This document shows, piece after piece, positions 17,028 through 25,096 of a stretch of DNA of 64,000 bases. This DNA is from Actinoplanes italicus (GTDB lineage: Bacteria > Actinomycetota > Actinomycetes > Mycobacteriales > Micromonosporaceae), in NCBI RefSeq assembly GCF_003001815.1, contig NZ_PVMZ01000006.1, positions 248,001 through 312,000 of the forward strand, in the 5' to 3' direction. Position 1 is the first letter of the stretch. Every line of letters begins with the position of its first letter. The notes under the pieces are model-generated. The model did no database searches and was not told the origin of the DNA. It saw only the letters and a program-made list of their open reading frames with translations. The translations under genes were made by a program, and so were the position numbers.

Positions 17028-18020
17028 CTAACTGTTTCCGCAGGCCCCGAGGGTCTCGCAGGCGACCTCGATCGGGATCGCCAAGCCGATGCCCTCGGCG
17101 TCCCGCGCCTTCGCCGTGGCCAGCCCGACCACCTGCCGGTTGGAGTTGACCACCGGACCGCCGGAGTTGCCCGGGTTGATGGGGGCGTCGAACTGGATCG
17201 TCGGCCCGTCCTCGGTGTCCCGGTAGGCGCTGATCACGCCGGTGGTCACCGAGTCCTCCAGTCCCAGCGGCGCGCCGACGACCATCACCTGCTGGCCCGA
17301 CTTCACCTTGTTGCCGGCGACCTTCAGCGTGGTGATCTCGCGGTTGGCCCGCAGCAGCGCGAGGTCCTTGCCCTCGCTGACCTTGACGATCGTCGCGTTG
17401 ATCCGGGTGTTGCCCCGCTCCAGCGTGACCGCCTTGTCGCCGCTGTCCCACACCTCCTCGACCACGTGGAAGTTCGTGAAGAGGCTGGTACGCCCGTTGG
17501 CCTGGCTGATCGCGAACGCCGTGCCGGTGAACTCGCCGGCCTGAACCCGGAAGACGCTGGGCAGTACGTCCTCGGCGATGCCCTCCGAGTCGAAGACCGA
17601 GGTCAGCTTTTTCTCCAGCTCCTCGGTGCGGCCCTGTGAGGAACTGACCCTCTCGGCGAGGTCGTTGCTGCTCTGGATCATGTTCTCGACCCGGAACGCC
17701 TGCCAGCCGGAGACGGCGACCAGCGCGACGACCAGGCCGATGACGATCGGCTTGTACCGGCTCCGCTTCGCCCGCGGCTGTTCGTAGGACGGCTGGGGGG
17801 CCTGATAGACCGGCTGTTCATAGACGGGCTGCTGGTAGACGGGCTGCTGCTGGTAGACCGGCTGCTCGTAGGACGGCTGCTCGTAGGACGGCTGCTGATA
17901 GGTGGGCTGCTGCTGCGCCCACGGGTCGTAGGCCTGGTACTGCTGCTCCTCCTGCCAGTTCCACTCCTGGGCGCGGCGGCCGCTGTTGGCCGGCGTGAAG
18001 GGCTCGAACGGAGTGGACAT
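17028..18020 (-). CDS. Membrane-anchored trypsin-like serine protease
   Basis: A 330-residue type II membrane protease. Residues 25-82 are a cytosolic Tyr/Gln/Pro repeat tract (YQQPSYEQPVYQQ style); one membrane helix follows at about 90-107, then a coiled coil (SSNDLAERVSSSQGRTEELE). The periplasm-facing trypsin-like domain has His185 in FTNFHVVEEV, Asp219 in EGKDLALLRA and Ser286 in PINPGNSGGPVV, so it should be active. There is no PDZ domain, unlike HtrA. The ATG at 18020 follows a gagtgg stretch. Substrate unknown. Convergent with the DUF3000 gene, nine bases apart. Confidence 0.9.
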   Translation of the reverse strand: MSTPFEPFTPANSGRRAQEWNWQEEQQYQAYDPWAQQQPTYQQPSYEQPSYEQPVYQQQPVYQQPVYEQPVYQAPQPSYEQPRAKRSRYKPIVIGLVVALVAVSGWQAFRVENMIQSSNDLAERVSSSQGRTEELEKKLTSVFDSEGIAEDVLPSVFRVQAGEFTGTAFAISQANGRTSLFTNFHVVEEVWDSGDKAVTLERGNTRINATIVKVSEGKDLALLRANREITTLKVAGNKVKSGQQVMVVGAPLGLEDSVTTGVISAYRDTEDGPTIQFDAPINPGNSGGPVVNSNRQVVGLATAKARDAEGIGLAIPIEVACETLGACGNS

Positions 18021-18167
18021 AAGGCGCGGCCTCCCGGTGGCGTCTCGGCGCTGCAACAGGTGGTACGGACGCAGGCGGCGAAAGGATGAACCCCCGGAAG
18101 ATCGAGAATCGACGCGCCGGGAGCCCTGCTGCGCACGGCAAGGGTGCTACCCCCGTACGGTTACGGA

Positions 18168-19475
18168 GTGACCGACGAAGCACCCCTGCGCCGTCGGGAC
18201 TCGCCGGACACGGCAGGGGACGGACCGCACCTTGTGCCGCCCGACCCGACATCTGGCGGTCCCGAGGATTCCCGCCCCGCGACACCCCTGACCGCACCCC
18301 GTGATGGCACGCCCCCACCGGTGGAAACCCCGGACGAGCTCGCCGATGTGGTTTCCCGGATGACGGCCGGCACCGGCCCGGTCGCCGTCGACGCCGAACG
18401 AGCCTCGGGCTACCGCTACACCCAGCGGGCATACCTCGTGCAGCTTCGCCGGGCCGGGTCCGGCACGGTGCTGATCGACCCCCTCCCGCTCGACGACCTG
18501 CGCACCCTGGACGCCGCGCTGGCCGACACCGAGTGGGTGCTGCACGCGGCCAGCCAGGACCTGCCCTGCCTGGCCGAGCTTGGTTTCCGGCCGCGCCGGC
18601 TGTTCGACACCGAGCTGGCCGCCCGGCTGGCCGGCTTCGAGCGGGTCGGTCTGGCCGCGCTGACCGAGCAGCTGCTCGGCTACTCGCTGGAGAAACACCA
18701 CTCGGCCGCCGACTGGTCGACCCGGCCGCTGCCCGAGTCGTGGCTCACCTACGCCGCCCTCGACGTGGAGCTGCTCACCGATCTGCGTGACGTGCTCGCC
18801 GAGGAGCTGGACCGGCAGAACAAGACGGCGTGGGCCGCGGAGGAGTTCGCCGCGCTGGTGCAGAGCGCCGACCGCCCGCCCCGGGTCCGCCCCGACCCGT
18901 GGCGCCGCACGTCCGGGATCCACCGGGTCCGCGGCGCGCGGGCACAGTCCCGGGTGCGCGCTCTCTGGTACGCCCGCGACGGTGTCGCGGCCCGCCGTGA
19001 CTCCGCGCCCGGCCGGGTCCTGCCCGACTCGGCGATCGTCGCGGCCGCCGAGATGGATCCGAAGGACGAACGCACCCTGCTCGGTATCCCCGGCTTCGGT
19101 GGCCGTTCGGTGCGCCGGCTGGCACGTATCTGGCTGGACGCACTCGACCAGGCACGGTCCCTGCCGGACGACGCGCTGCCGGTGAACCAGCCGGTCGACG
19201 GCCCTCCGCCGCCGCACCGCTGGGCCGAACGCGACCCGATCGCGGCCGCCCGGCTGGCTCGCTGCAGGCAGATCGTGGTCGGCACCGCCGAGCAGCACAA
19301 CCTGCCACCGGAGAACCTGATCAGCCCGGACTTCATCCGCCGGCTGGCCTGGTCGCCGCCGGACGAGATGACGTCACGGACGGTCGGTGACACGCTGCGC
19401 GGTTTCGGCGCCCGTAACTGGCAGGTGAACCTGCTGGCCGACCAGCTCGCCGACGCTCTGCCCGAAACCTCCTGA
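18168..19475 (+). CDS. Ribonuclease D-like 3'-5' exonuclease with HRDC domain
   Basis: A 435-residue protein. The DEDDy exonuclease core spans about residues 50-215: VAVDAERASGYRYTQRAYLV (motif I), WVLHAASQDLPCLAELGF (motif II) and SWLTYAALDVELLTDLRDVL (motif III with the Tyr). An HRDC domain follows (RVRALWYARDGVAARRDSAP, PDSAIVAAAEMDP), with a further helical tail. It processes or degrades structured RNA 3' ends by family analogy. I take the GTG at 18168; a GTG at 18144 is in frame but has no spacing for a ribosome site. Conserved neighbour of the DUF3000 and dxs genes. Confidence 0.9.
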   Translation: MTDEAPLRRRDSPDTAGDGPHLVPPDPTSGGPEDSRPATPLTAPRDGTPPPVETPDELADVVSRMTAGTGPVAVDAERASGYRYTQRAYLVQLRRAGSGTVLIDPLPLDDLRTLDAALADTEWVLHAASQDLPCLAELGFRPRRLFDTELAARLAGFERVGLAALTEQLLGYSLEKHHSAADWSTRPLPESWLTYAALDVELLTDLRDVLAEELDRQNKTAWAAEEFAALVQSADRPPRVRPDPWRRTSGIHRVRGARAQSRVRALWYARDGVAARRDSAPGRVLPDSAIVAAAEMDPKDERTLLGIPGFGGRSVRRLARIWLDALDQARSLPDDALPVNQPVDGPPPPHRWAERDPIAAARLARCRQIVVGTAEQHNLPPENLISPDFIRRLAWSPPDEMTSRTVGDTLRGFGARNWQVNLLADQLADALPETS

Positions 19476-19511
19476 ATCACCCATACCGTACGGTCGACGC
19501 GCGCCACTCGT

Positions 19512-19561
19512 CGATCTTGTGAGGTTGCGGCCGGACGTCTCGCCGCAACCTCACAAGATCG
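19512..19561. repeat. Perfect 20-bp inverted repeat, 10-nt loop
   Basis: cgatcttgtgaggttgcggc (19512-19531) is followed by a ten-base spacer and its exact reverse complement (19542-19561). It begins 36 bases after the RNase D stop. It could terminate transcription, but there is no U-tract and the absolute conservation of both arms also fits a dispersed palindromic element. Confidence 0.9.
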
Positions 19562-19608
19562 CGGCCAAGGCGGCGGCGCGGCCGCGGCGCGATGGGGCGG
19601 TGAAATGC

Positions 19609-19641
19609 GAGAAGCCCGGCTCCGAAAGGGCCGGGCTTCTC
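19609..19641. terminator. Bidirectional terminator hairpin
   Basis: gagaagcccggc (19609-19620) pairs perfectly with gccgggcttctc (19630-19641) around a nine-base loop. It lies between the convergent RNase D and Pro/Gln-rich membrane protein genes and can serve both. Confidence 0.7.
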
Positions 19642-19656
19642 ACGTACGGCTGAAGG

Positions 19657-20580
19657 TCAGCTCTTGGTCTCGATCTGAGCCCGCAGCTTCGGGAACTCGG
19701 TCTTCACCTGCTTGGCCTTCTTGAAGTACCACATGAGCATGCCGATGCTGCCCTCGTCGGCCCAGCTGCAGACCGCCACGTCGACACCCTCGGCGTCACC
19801 GTCGCCGCACTTGGCCACGCCGCCCAGCTTGCCGGTGCTGACGTCGGTCAGGTTGCTGACCTTGAGGCCGCCGATGCCGATGCCGGCGAAGGTGCCGGCG
19901 AGCGCGGACTTCGGCTGGGGCACGTCGGTCTCGACGGCGATCGCGATGACGATGTCCTCGGAGCCGAGCTCGCCGTAGAACGCGCCGAACGAGTTGCCGG
20001 AGCCGTAGTCGGCGGCGATCCCGTCCTGCAGTTCCTTGGTGATGTCGGCGAACTGCTCGTCGGTCAGCTTCGGGCGTCCGCCCAGCTTGGCCGGCTCAGT
20101 GATCTTGATGTTCGCCTTCGGCGGCGCGGGATCGGTCGTCTCCGGCCCCGTCTCCGAGGTGGACTCGGTCGTCGGCAGACCGGAGGCGGCCGTGTCGATC
20201 GCCTTGCTGGTCTCGTCGATGGCGTTCTTGCCGACCAGGTAGAGCGACGTCACGCCACCGACACAGAGCACCAGCACCAGTGCGACGACGCCCAGGATGA
20301 TCGGCGTCTTCGACTTCTGCGGCGGCAGGGGCGGCGGCGGGAAGCCGGGCGCGCCGTACTGCTGGTTCGGGTCGAACGGCGGCGGCTGGTTCGGGTCGTA
20401 CTGAGGCTGACCGTACTGCGGCTGACCGTACTGTGGCTGGCCGTACTGCGGCTGAGCCCCGAACTGCGGCACGGTCGGGTCTGGGTATGCCGGCGGAGGC
20501 TGGGGCGGGCCCCATCCCGACGGCTGGCCGCTCGTCGGCTGAGCGGGGTTGGGTTCACCGGGGTACGGCGGGTACGTCAT
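19657..20580 (-). CDS. Pro/Gln-rich membrane-anchored protein (paralog A)
   Basis: A 307-residue protein. The cytosolic N-terminus is Pro/Gln/Tyr-rich (MTYPPYPGEPNPAQPTSGQP, then a YGQPQ repeat tract), followed by one membrane helix (about 120-140: TPIILGVVALVLVLCVGGVT) and an extracytoplasmic domain with EPAKLGGRPKLTDEQF and the end GMLMWYFKKAKQVKTEFPKL. It is clearly paralogous to the 24211-25059 product in all three parts. Function unknown. The ATG at 20580 has ggag six bases upstream. Divergent from fadA. Confidence 0.85.
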   Translation of the reverse strand: MTYPPYPGEPNPAQPTSGQPSGWGPPQPPPAYPDPTVPQFGAQPQYGQPQYGQPQYGQPQYDPNQPPPFDPNQQYGAPGFPPPPLPPQKSKTPIILGVVALVLVLCVGGVTSLYLVGKNAIDETSKAIDTAASGLPTTESTSETGPETTDPAPPKANIKITEPAKLGGRPKLTDEQFADITKELQDGIAADYGSGNSFGAFYGELGSEDIVIAIAVETDVPQPKSALAGTFAGIGIGGLKVSNLTDVSTGKLGGVAKCGDGDAEGVDVAVCSWADEGSIGMLMWYFKKAKQVKTEFPKLRAQIETKS

Positions 20581-20605
20581 CAACGCTCCAAAATCGTGAT
20601 GTCGA

Positions 20606-20616
20606 TGGATCCTACC
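20606..20616 (-). promoter_or_regulatory. Shared promoter box of paralog A
   Basis: On the minus strand this reads ggtaggatcca, 25 bases before the ATG; TAGGAT fits an actinobacterial -10 element. The same 11-mer lies 26 bases before the ATG of paralog B at 24174-24184, and the following bases are also alike. I see no convincing -35. Confidence 0.55.
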
Positions 20617-20761
20617 GGCGCCCGGAGCTCGGGAAGGTCCCTCAACCGGTGACATCCGGCACCGGTTCGGCCAGTCTTCGCTTTTCGGTTCAGGACGGGG
20701 CCGAACGGGCCGATCTGCAGGGATGGCCCGGAGATGTGACCTTTTCTCGGAGCCCCTGGCA

Positions 20762-20784
20762 GCTACTAGTTACTGGCGAGTAGC
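20762..20784. promoter_or_regulatory. Candidate operator upstream of fadA
   Basis: gctact (20762-20767) and agtagc (20779-20784) are exact inverted repeats; within them ttactggcgagtag (20770-20783) has a TACT-N4-AGTA core. It sits about 45 bases before the fadA start, a usual place for a TetR-type fatty-acid regulator site. The binding protein is not identifiable here. Confidence 0.4.
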
Positions 20785-20826
20785 ATTGCCGACACATTTG
20801 GGTTCACGCCCGCAAGGAGGCTTGCT

Positions 20827-22023
20827 GTGCCCCGTGAAGTACGCGAGGTCGTCTTCGTCGACGGCGTCCGCACCCCGTTCGGCAAGGCGGGCGGCATGTA
20901 TGCCGAGACCCGCGCCGACGACCTGGTGATCCGCTGCATGCGCGAACTGCTCAAGCGGAATCCCAACCTCCCGCCCGAGAAGGTGGAGGAGGTCGCGATC
21001 GCGGCCACCACCCAGATCGGCGACCAGGGCCTGACGCTCGGCCGGACCGCCGCGTTGCTCTCCGGCCTGCCCAAGACCACGCCCGGCTACTCCGTCGACC
21101 GGATGTGCGCGGGCGCCATGACTGCGGTGACCAATGTCGCCGGCGGCATCGCGATGGGCGCGTACGACATCGCCATCGCCGGTGGCGTCGAGCACATGGG
21201 CCGGCACCCGATGGGTGAGGGCGTCGACCCCAACCCGCGGATCCTGGCCGAGAAGCTGGTCGACCCCTCCGCACTGGTGATGGGCTCGACGGCGGAGAAC
21301 CTGCACGACCGTCTGCCGCACATCACCAAGGAGCGGGCCGACGCCTACGGCCTCAACAGCCAGATCAAGACCGCCAAGGCGTACGCCGACGGCAAGATCC
21401 AGCCGGACCTGGTCCCGGTCGCGATCCGCTCGGCCGAGCTGGGCTGGGGCCTGGCCACCGTCGACGAGGCCCCGCGCCAGACGTCGCTGGAGAAGCTGGC
21501 CACCCTGAAGACCCCGTTCCGCCCGCACGGCCGGGTCACCGCGGGCAACGCGGCCGGCCTGAACGACGGCGCCACCGCGGCGATCCTGGCCGACGAGGCC
21601 ACCGCCCGCGAGCTGGGCCTGCCGGTCGCCATGCGCCTGGTTTCCTACGCGTTCGTCGGCGTCGAGCCCGAGGTCATGGGTTACGGCCCGGTCCCGTCGA
21701 CGGAGAAGGCGCTGAAGAAGGCCGGCCTCACCATCGGCGACATCGGCCTGTTCGAGCTGAACGAGGCCTTCGCGGTGCAGGTGCTCGCCTTCCTCGACCA
21801 CTTCGGCATCGCCGACGACGACCCGCGGGTCAACCCGTGGGGCGGCGCGATCGCCATCGGTCACCCGCTCGCGTCCTCGGCGATCCGCCTGATGACGCAG
21901 CTCGCCCGGCAGTTCGCCGAGCGTCCCGACGTCCGCTACGGGATCAACGCGATGTGCATCGGCATCGGCATGGGCGGCACCGTTATCTGGGAGAACCCGT
22001 ACTGGGAGGGCGCGGCCAAGTGA
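20827..22023 (+). CDS. fadA: Acetyl-CoA C-acyltransferase (thiolase)
   Basis: A 398-residue thiolase of beta-oxidation that cleaves 3-ketoacyl-CoA with CoA. The nucleophile is Cys94 in SVDRMCAGAMTA; the His of AIGHPLASSAIRL and the second Cys in NAMCIGIGMGG complete the site, and NEAFAVQ is present. The GTG at 20827 has an excellent ribosome site (aaggagg). It overlaps fadB by four bases (GTGA), so the two form the usual trifunctional pair. Confidence 0.95.
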   Translation: MPREVREVVFVDGVRTPFGKAGGMYAETRADDLVIRCMRELLKRNPNLPPEKVEEVAIAATTQIGDQGLTLGRTAALLSGLPKTTPGYSVDRMCAGAMTAVTNVAGGIAMGAYDIAIAGGVEHMGRHPMGEGVDPNPRILAEKLVDPSALVMGSTAENLHDRLPHITKERADAYGLNSQIKTAKAYADGKIQPDLVPVAIRSAELGWGLATVDEAPRQTSLEKLATLKTPFRPHGRVTAGNAAGLNDGATAAILADEATARELGLPVAMRLVSYAFVGVEPEVMGYGPVPSTEKALKKAGLTIGDIGLFELNEAFAVQVLAFLDHFGIADDDPRVNPWGGAIAIGHPLASSAIRLMTQLARQFAERPDVRYGINAMCIGIGMGGTVIWENPYWEGAAK

Positions 22024-24080
22024 TCGAGAACCCGAACGAGGTAGTCACCAAGGCGATCCTCCGCCTGGTACCGGTGCCCGGGCTGGAGAAGCCCGCGGCC
22101 CTGATCACGCTGGACAACGGCTTCGACCACAAGAAGCCGAACAGCTTCGGACCGGGCGGCCTGGCGTCGCTGGACGAGGCGATCACCGCGGCCACCGAGG
22201 CGAACCCGTCGTTCATCGCACTGACCGGCAAGCCCTACATCTTCTGCGTCGGCGCCGACATCACCGGCATGCCGCTGATCAACTCCCGGGAGCAGGCCCT
22301 CGCGCTCGGCGAGCTGGGCCACCGGGTCTTCGCCCGCCTCCGCAACAGCGAGATCCCGACCTTCGCGTTCGTCAACGGCGCGGCGATGGGCGGCGGTCTC
22401 GAGGTCGCGCTGCACTGCCACTACCGGACCGTCTCCTCCGGCGCGGCGGCGCTCGCGCTGCCCGAGGTCGCGATCGGCCTGATCCCCGGCTGGGGCGGCT
22501 CGCAGATCCTGCCGAACCTGATCGGCATCATCAACGCGGCCACGGTCATCCTGCAGAACCCGCTGACCCAGAAGACGCTGCGTCCCAAGCAGGCCAGGGA
22601 GTGGGGTGTCGCGGACGCCCTGTTCGAGGCGGCCGACTTCCTGGAGGACTCGCTGGCCTGGGCGGCCGGCGTGGTCAAGGGCGAGGTCACCGTCGAGCGC
22701 CCGGAGATCGAGCGCAAGGACTGGGACGGCGTCCTCGAGTTCGCCAAGGCGGTGCTGGACGAGAAGCTGCACGGCGCCGTCCCGTCCGCCAACAAGGCCC
22801 TCGAGCTGCTGGCCCTGGCCAAGACGGCGTCCTTCGAGGAGGGCACCGCGGCCGAGACCGAGGCGCTCGCCGACCTGATCATGGGCGACGAGGCGCGTGC
22901 CAGCCTGTACTCGTTCGACCTGGTCCAGCGCCGGGCAAAGCGCCCGGTCGGCGTGCCGGACAAGTCGCTGGCCCGCAAGGTCACCAAGGTCGGCATCATC
23001 GGCGCCGGCCTGATGGCCTCCCAGCTGGCCCTGCTCTTCCTGCGCCGCCTCCAGGTCCCGGTCGTGCTGACCGACCTCGACCAGGAGCGCGTCGACAAGG
23101 GCGTCGCCTACGTGACCGGTGAGATCGACAAGCTGGTCGCCAAGAAGCGGATGGACGAGGGCACCGCGACCAAGCTGCGTCTGCTGATCAGCGGCTCGGT
23201 CGACAAGTCCGTCTTCGCCGACGCCGACTTCGTGATCGAGGCGGTCTTCGAGAACCTCGATCTCAAGAAGCAGATCTGGGCCGAGTTCGAGAAGATCGTC
23301 AAGCCCGAGGCGATCCTCGCGACCAACACCAGCTCGCTGTCGATCACCGAGATGGCGGCCGGCCTCGAGCACCCCGAGCGGGTCGTCGGCTTCCACTTCT
23401 TCAACCCGGTCGCCGTCCTCCCGCTGCTGGAGATCATCCGCGGTGAGAAGACCGACGATGCCACGCTGGCCACCGCGTTCGAGGTCGGCAAGACCCTGCG
23501 CAAGTCGTCGGTGCTGGTCAAGGACGCCCCGGCGTTCGTGGTCAACCGCCTGCTCACCCGGGTCACGAGCGAGATCTTCCAGGCCGTCGACGCGGGCACC
23601 CCGCTGGACGTGGTGAACGTGGCGATGGACCCGCTGGGCCTGCCGATGCGGCCGATCGCCCTGCTCCAGCTGGTCGGCCCGGCTGTGGCGTACCACGTGG
23701 GCGAGACCCTGCACGCCGCGTTCCCGGACCGGTACGTGGACTCCGCGAACCTCAAGCGGATCGTCGACTCCAAGCTGCCGGTCATGGTGGACAAGGAGAT
23801 CAACCCCGAGGTCATCAAGATCCTCGAGGTCGGCGACGCCCCGCTCACCGCCGACGAGGTACGCCAGAAGGCGCTCGACGGCCTGGCCGAGGAGATCCGC
23901 ATCATGCTCGACGAGGGCGTGGTCGCGGAGGCGCAGGACATCGACCTGTGCATGATCCTCGGCGCCGGTTACCCGTTCCACCTGGGCGGCGTCACGCCGT
24001 ACCTGGACCGCAGCGGCACCTCCGAGAAGGTCACCGGCAAGCGGTTCCTCGCCGACGGGGTGGCGAACGTCCGCGCCTGA
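22020..24080 (+). CDS. fadB: Multifunctional enoyl-CoA hydratase / 3-hydroxyacyl-CoA dehydrogenase
   Basis: A 686-residue beta-oxidation enzyme. N-terminal hydratase domain (about 1-190) with CVGADITGMP, AAMGGGLEVALHCHYRT and LPEVAIGLIPGWGGSQ carrying both catalytic glutamates; then a linker, a Rossmann dehydrogenase domain (from about 320, VTKVGIIGAGLMASQLALLF), NTSSLSITEMA, and HFFNPVAVLPLLEII with the catalytic His. Two C-terminal domains follow, ending YPFHLGGVTPYLDRSG. Start GTG at 22020 inside the fadA stop. Acts with FadA on acyl-CoA. Confidence 0.95.
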   Translation: MIENPNEVVTKAILRLVPVPGLEKPAALITLDNGFDHKKPNSFGPGGLASLDEAITAATEANPSFIALTGKPYIFCVGADITGMPLINSREQALALGELGHRVFARLRNSEIPTFAFVNGAAMGGGLEVALHCHYRTVSSGAAALALPEVAIGLIPGWGGSQILPNLIGIINAATVILQNPLTQKTLRPKQAREWGVADALFEAADFLEDSLAWAAGVVKGEVTVERPEIERKDWDGVLEFAKAVLDEKLHGAVPSANKALELLALAKTASFEEGTAAETEALADLIMGDEARASLYSFDLVQRRAKRPVGVPDKSLARKVTKVGIIGAGLMASQLALLFLRRLQVPVVLTDLDQERVDKGVAYVTGEIDKLVAKKRMDEGTATKLRLLISGSVDKSVFADADFVIEAVFENLDLKKQIWAEFEKIVKPEAILATNTSSLSITEMAAGLEHPERVVGFHFFNPVAVLPLLEIIRGEKTDDATLATAFEVGKTLRKSSVLVKDAPAFVVNRLLTRVTSEIFQAVDAGTPLDVVNVAMDPLGLPMRPIALLQLVGPAVAYHVGETLHAAFPDRYVDSANLKRIVDSKLPVMVDKEINPEVIKILEVGDAPLTADEVRQKALDGLAEEIRIMLDEGVVAEAQDIDLCMILGAGYPFHLGGVTPYLDRSGTSEKVTGKRFLADGVANVRA

Positions 24081-24099
24081 TTCACATGGTGCACAACGA

Positions 24100-24130
24100 G
24101 TGCCCCCGCGCCGCTGAGGTGCGGGGGCAC
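24100..24130 (+). terminator. Terminator hairpin after fadB
   Basis: gtgcccccgc (24100-24109) and gcgggggcac (24121-24130) form a perfect ten-base stem with an 11-base loop, 20 bases beyond the fadB stop. No U-run. Confidence 0.7.
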
Positions 24131-24173
24131 CTGTCGTTCACCCGTCAGCGGCCAGCCCGGTCGCCGGTTCGTC

Positions 24174-24184
24174 GGTAGGATCCA
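24174..24184 (+). promoter_or_regulatory. Shared promoter box of paralog B
   Basis: ggtaggatcca, identical to the box before paralog A and at nearly the same distance (26 bases) from the ATG. TAGGAT is the likely -10. It puts paralog B under its own promoter after the fadB terminator. Confidence 0.55.
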
Positions 24185-24210
24185 CCGACTACACAAGTTC
24201 TGGAGCATCG

Positions 24211-25059
24211 ATGACGTACCCTCCTCACCCCGGTGAGCCCAACCCTTCCGGATACCAGCCACCCCAGCAGCCGCCGCAGTACGGCCAGCAGCCCCCGCAG
24301 TACGGGCAGCAGCAGCCCCAGTACGGCCAGCAGCCGCAGTACGGCCAGCAGCCCCCGCAGTACGGCCAGCAGCAGCCGGGGCAGCAGTACGGCGCGCCTG
24401 CCCCGCAGTACGGCGAGCAGCCCGGTTACGGCCAGCCCGGCCAGCTCCCGCCGCCCGGCTTCCCGCCGCCGCCGGGGGCCCCGCAGAAGAAGTCGCGCGT
24501 TGTGCCGATCATCCTGCTCGTGGTGGGCATCCTGGCGGTGCTCTGCCTCGGCGGCGGCGCGGTGCTCTACTTCATCGGCAAGGACGCGGCCGACGACGCC
24601 GCGGCGGTCAGCATCACCGAGCCGGCGACGCTCGGCGGCCGGCCGAAACTGGAGAGCCCGGAATTCGCCACGCTGACGGCGGACATGGAGAAGAGCCTCG
24701 CCGAGTACCCGGGCGCCTCCGACTCGTTCGGCGCGTTCTACGGTGACCCGGCCAAGAAGGACATGGTCGCCGCCATCGCCACGAAGGCCCTGATCACGAA
24801 CCCGCAGGCCGAGTTGGACGCCTCGTTCAAGACATTCGGCCAGGACGCGCCGGTCAGCGGCCTGACCGACGTCAGCACCGGCACGCTCGGCGGCGTCGCC
24901 AAGTGCGGCACCAGCGCGTTCTCCGGTATCGACGTGGCCGTCTGCGGCTGGGCCGACGAGGGCAGCGTCGGCATGATCATGTGGTTCTTCAAGAAGGCTC
25001 CCGACGTGCAGGCCGAGTTCCCGAAGGCGCGCGCCGAGATCGAGACCAAGACGAAGTGA
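24211..25059 (+). CDS. Pro/Gln-rich membrane-anchored protein (paralog B)
   Basis: A 282-residue paralog of the 19657-20580 product. N-terminus MTYPPHPGEPNPSGYQPPQQ and about ten QQPPQYG/QQPQYG repeats (residues 20-75), one membrane helix (about 98-118: VVPIILLVVGILAVLCLGGG), then an outer domain with EPATLGGRPKLESPEFA, DSFGAFYGDPAKKD and the end GMIMWFFKKAPDVQAEFPKA. The start is fixed by ggag upstream of the ATG and by alignment to paralog A. Function unknown. It follows the fadAB terminator. Confidence 0.85.
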   Translation: MTYPPHPGEPNPSGYQPPQQPPQYGQQPPQYGQQQPQYGQQPQYGQQPPQYGQQQPGQQYGAPAPQYGEQPGYGQPGQLPPPGFPPPPGAPQKKSRVVPIILLVVGILAVLCLGGGAVLYFIGKDAADDAAAVSITEPATLGGRPKLESPEFATLTADMEKSLAEYPGASDSFGAFYGDPAKKDMVAAIATKALITNPQAELDASFKTFGQDAPVSGLTDVSTGTLGGVAKCGTSAFSGIDVAVCGWADEGSVGMIMWFFKKAPDVQAEFPKARAEIETKTK

Positions 25060-25071
25060 TCGACCGCGGCC

Positions 25072-25096
25072 GTCCCCCTCACCTGGTGCGGGGGAC
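25072..25096. terminator. Hairpin between paralog B and the sensor kinase
   Basis: gtccccc (25072-25078) pairs with gggggac (25090-25096). It lies between convergent genes and includes the kinase stop codon. Short stem; moderate support. Confidence 0.45.

Noticed and set aside
18144..18167. Upstream GTG start for the RNase D gene
   Set aside because: The purine-rich aagg runs straight into the codon, leaving no spacing; the GTG at 18168 fits the family start better.
21936..23981. Very long minus-strand open frame opposite fadB
   Set aside because: Shadow of the fadB third-codon GC bias; low-complexity translation without motifs.
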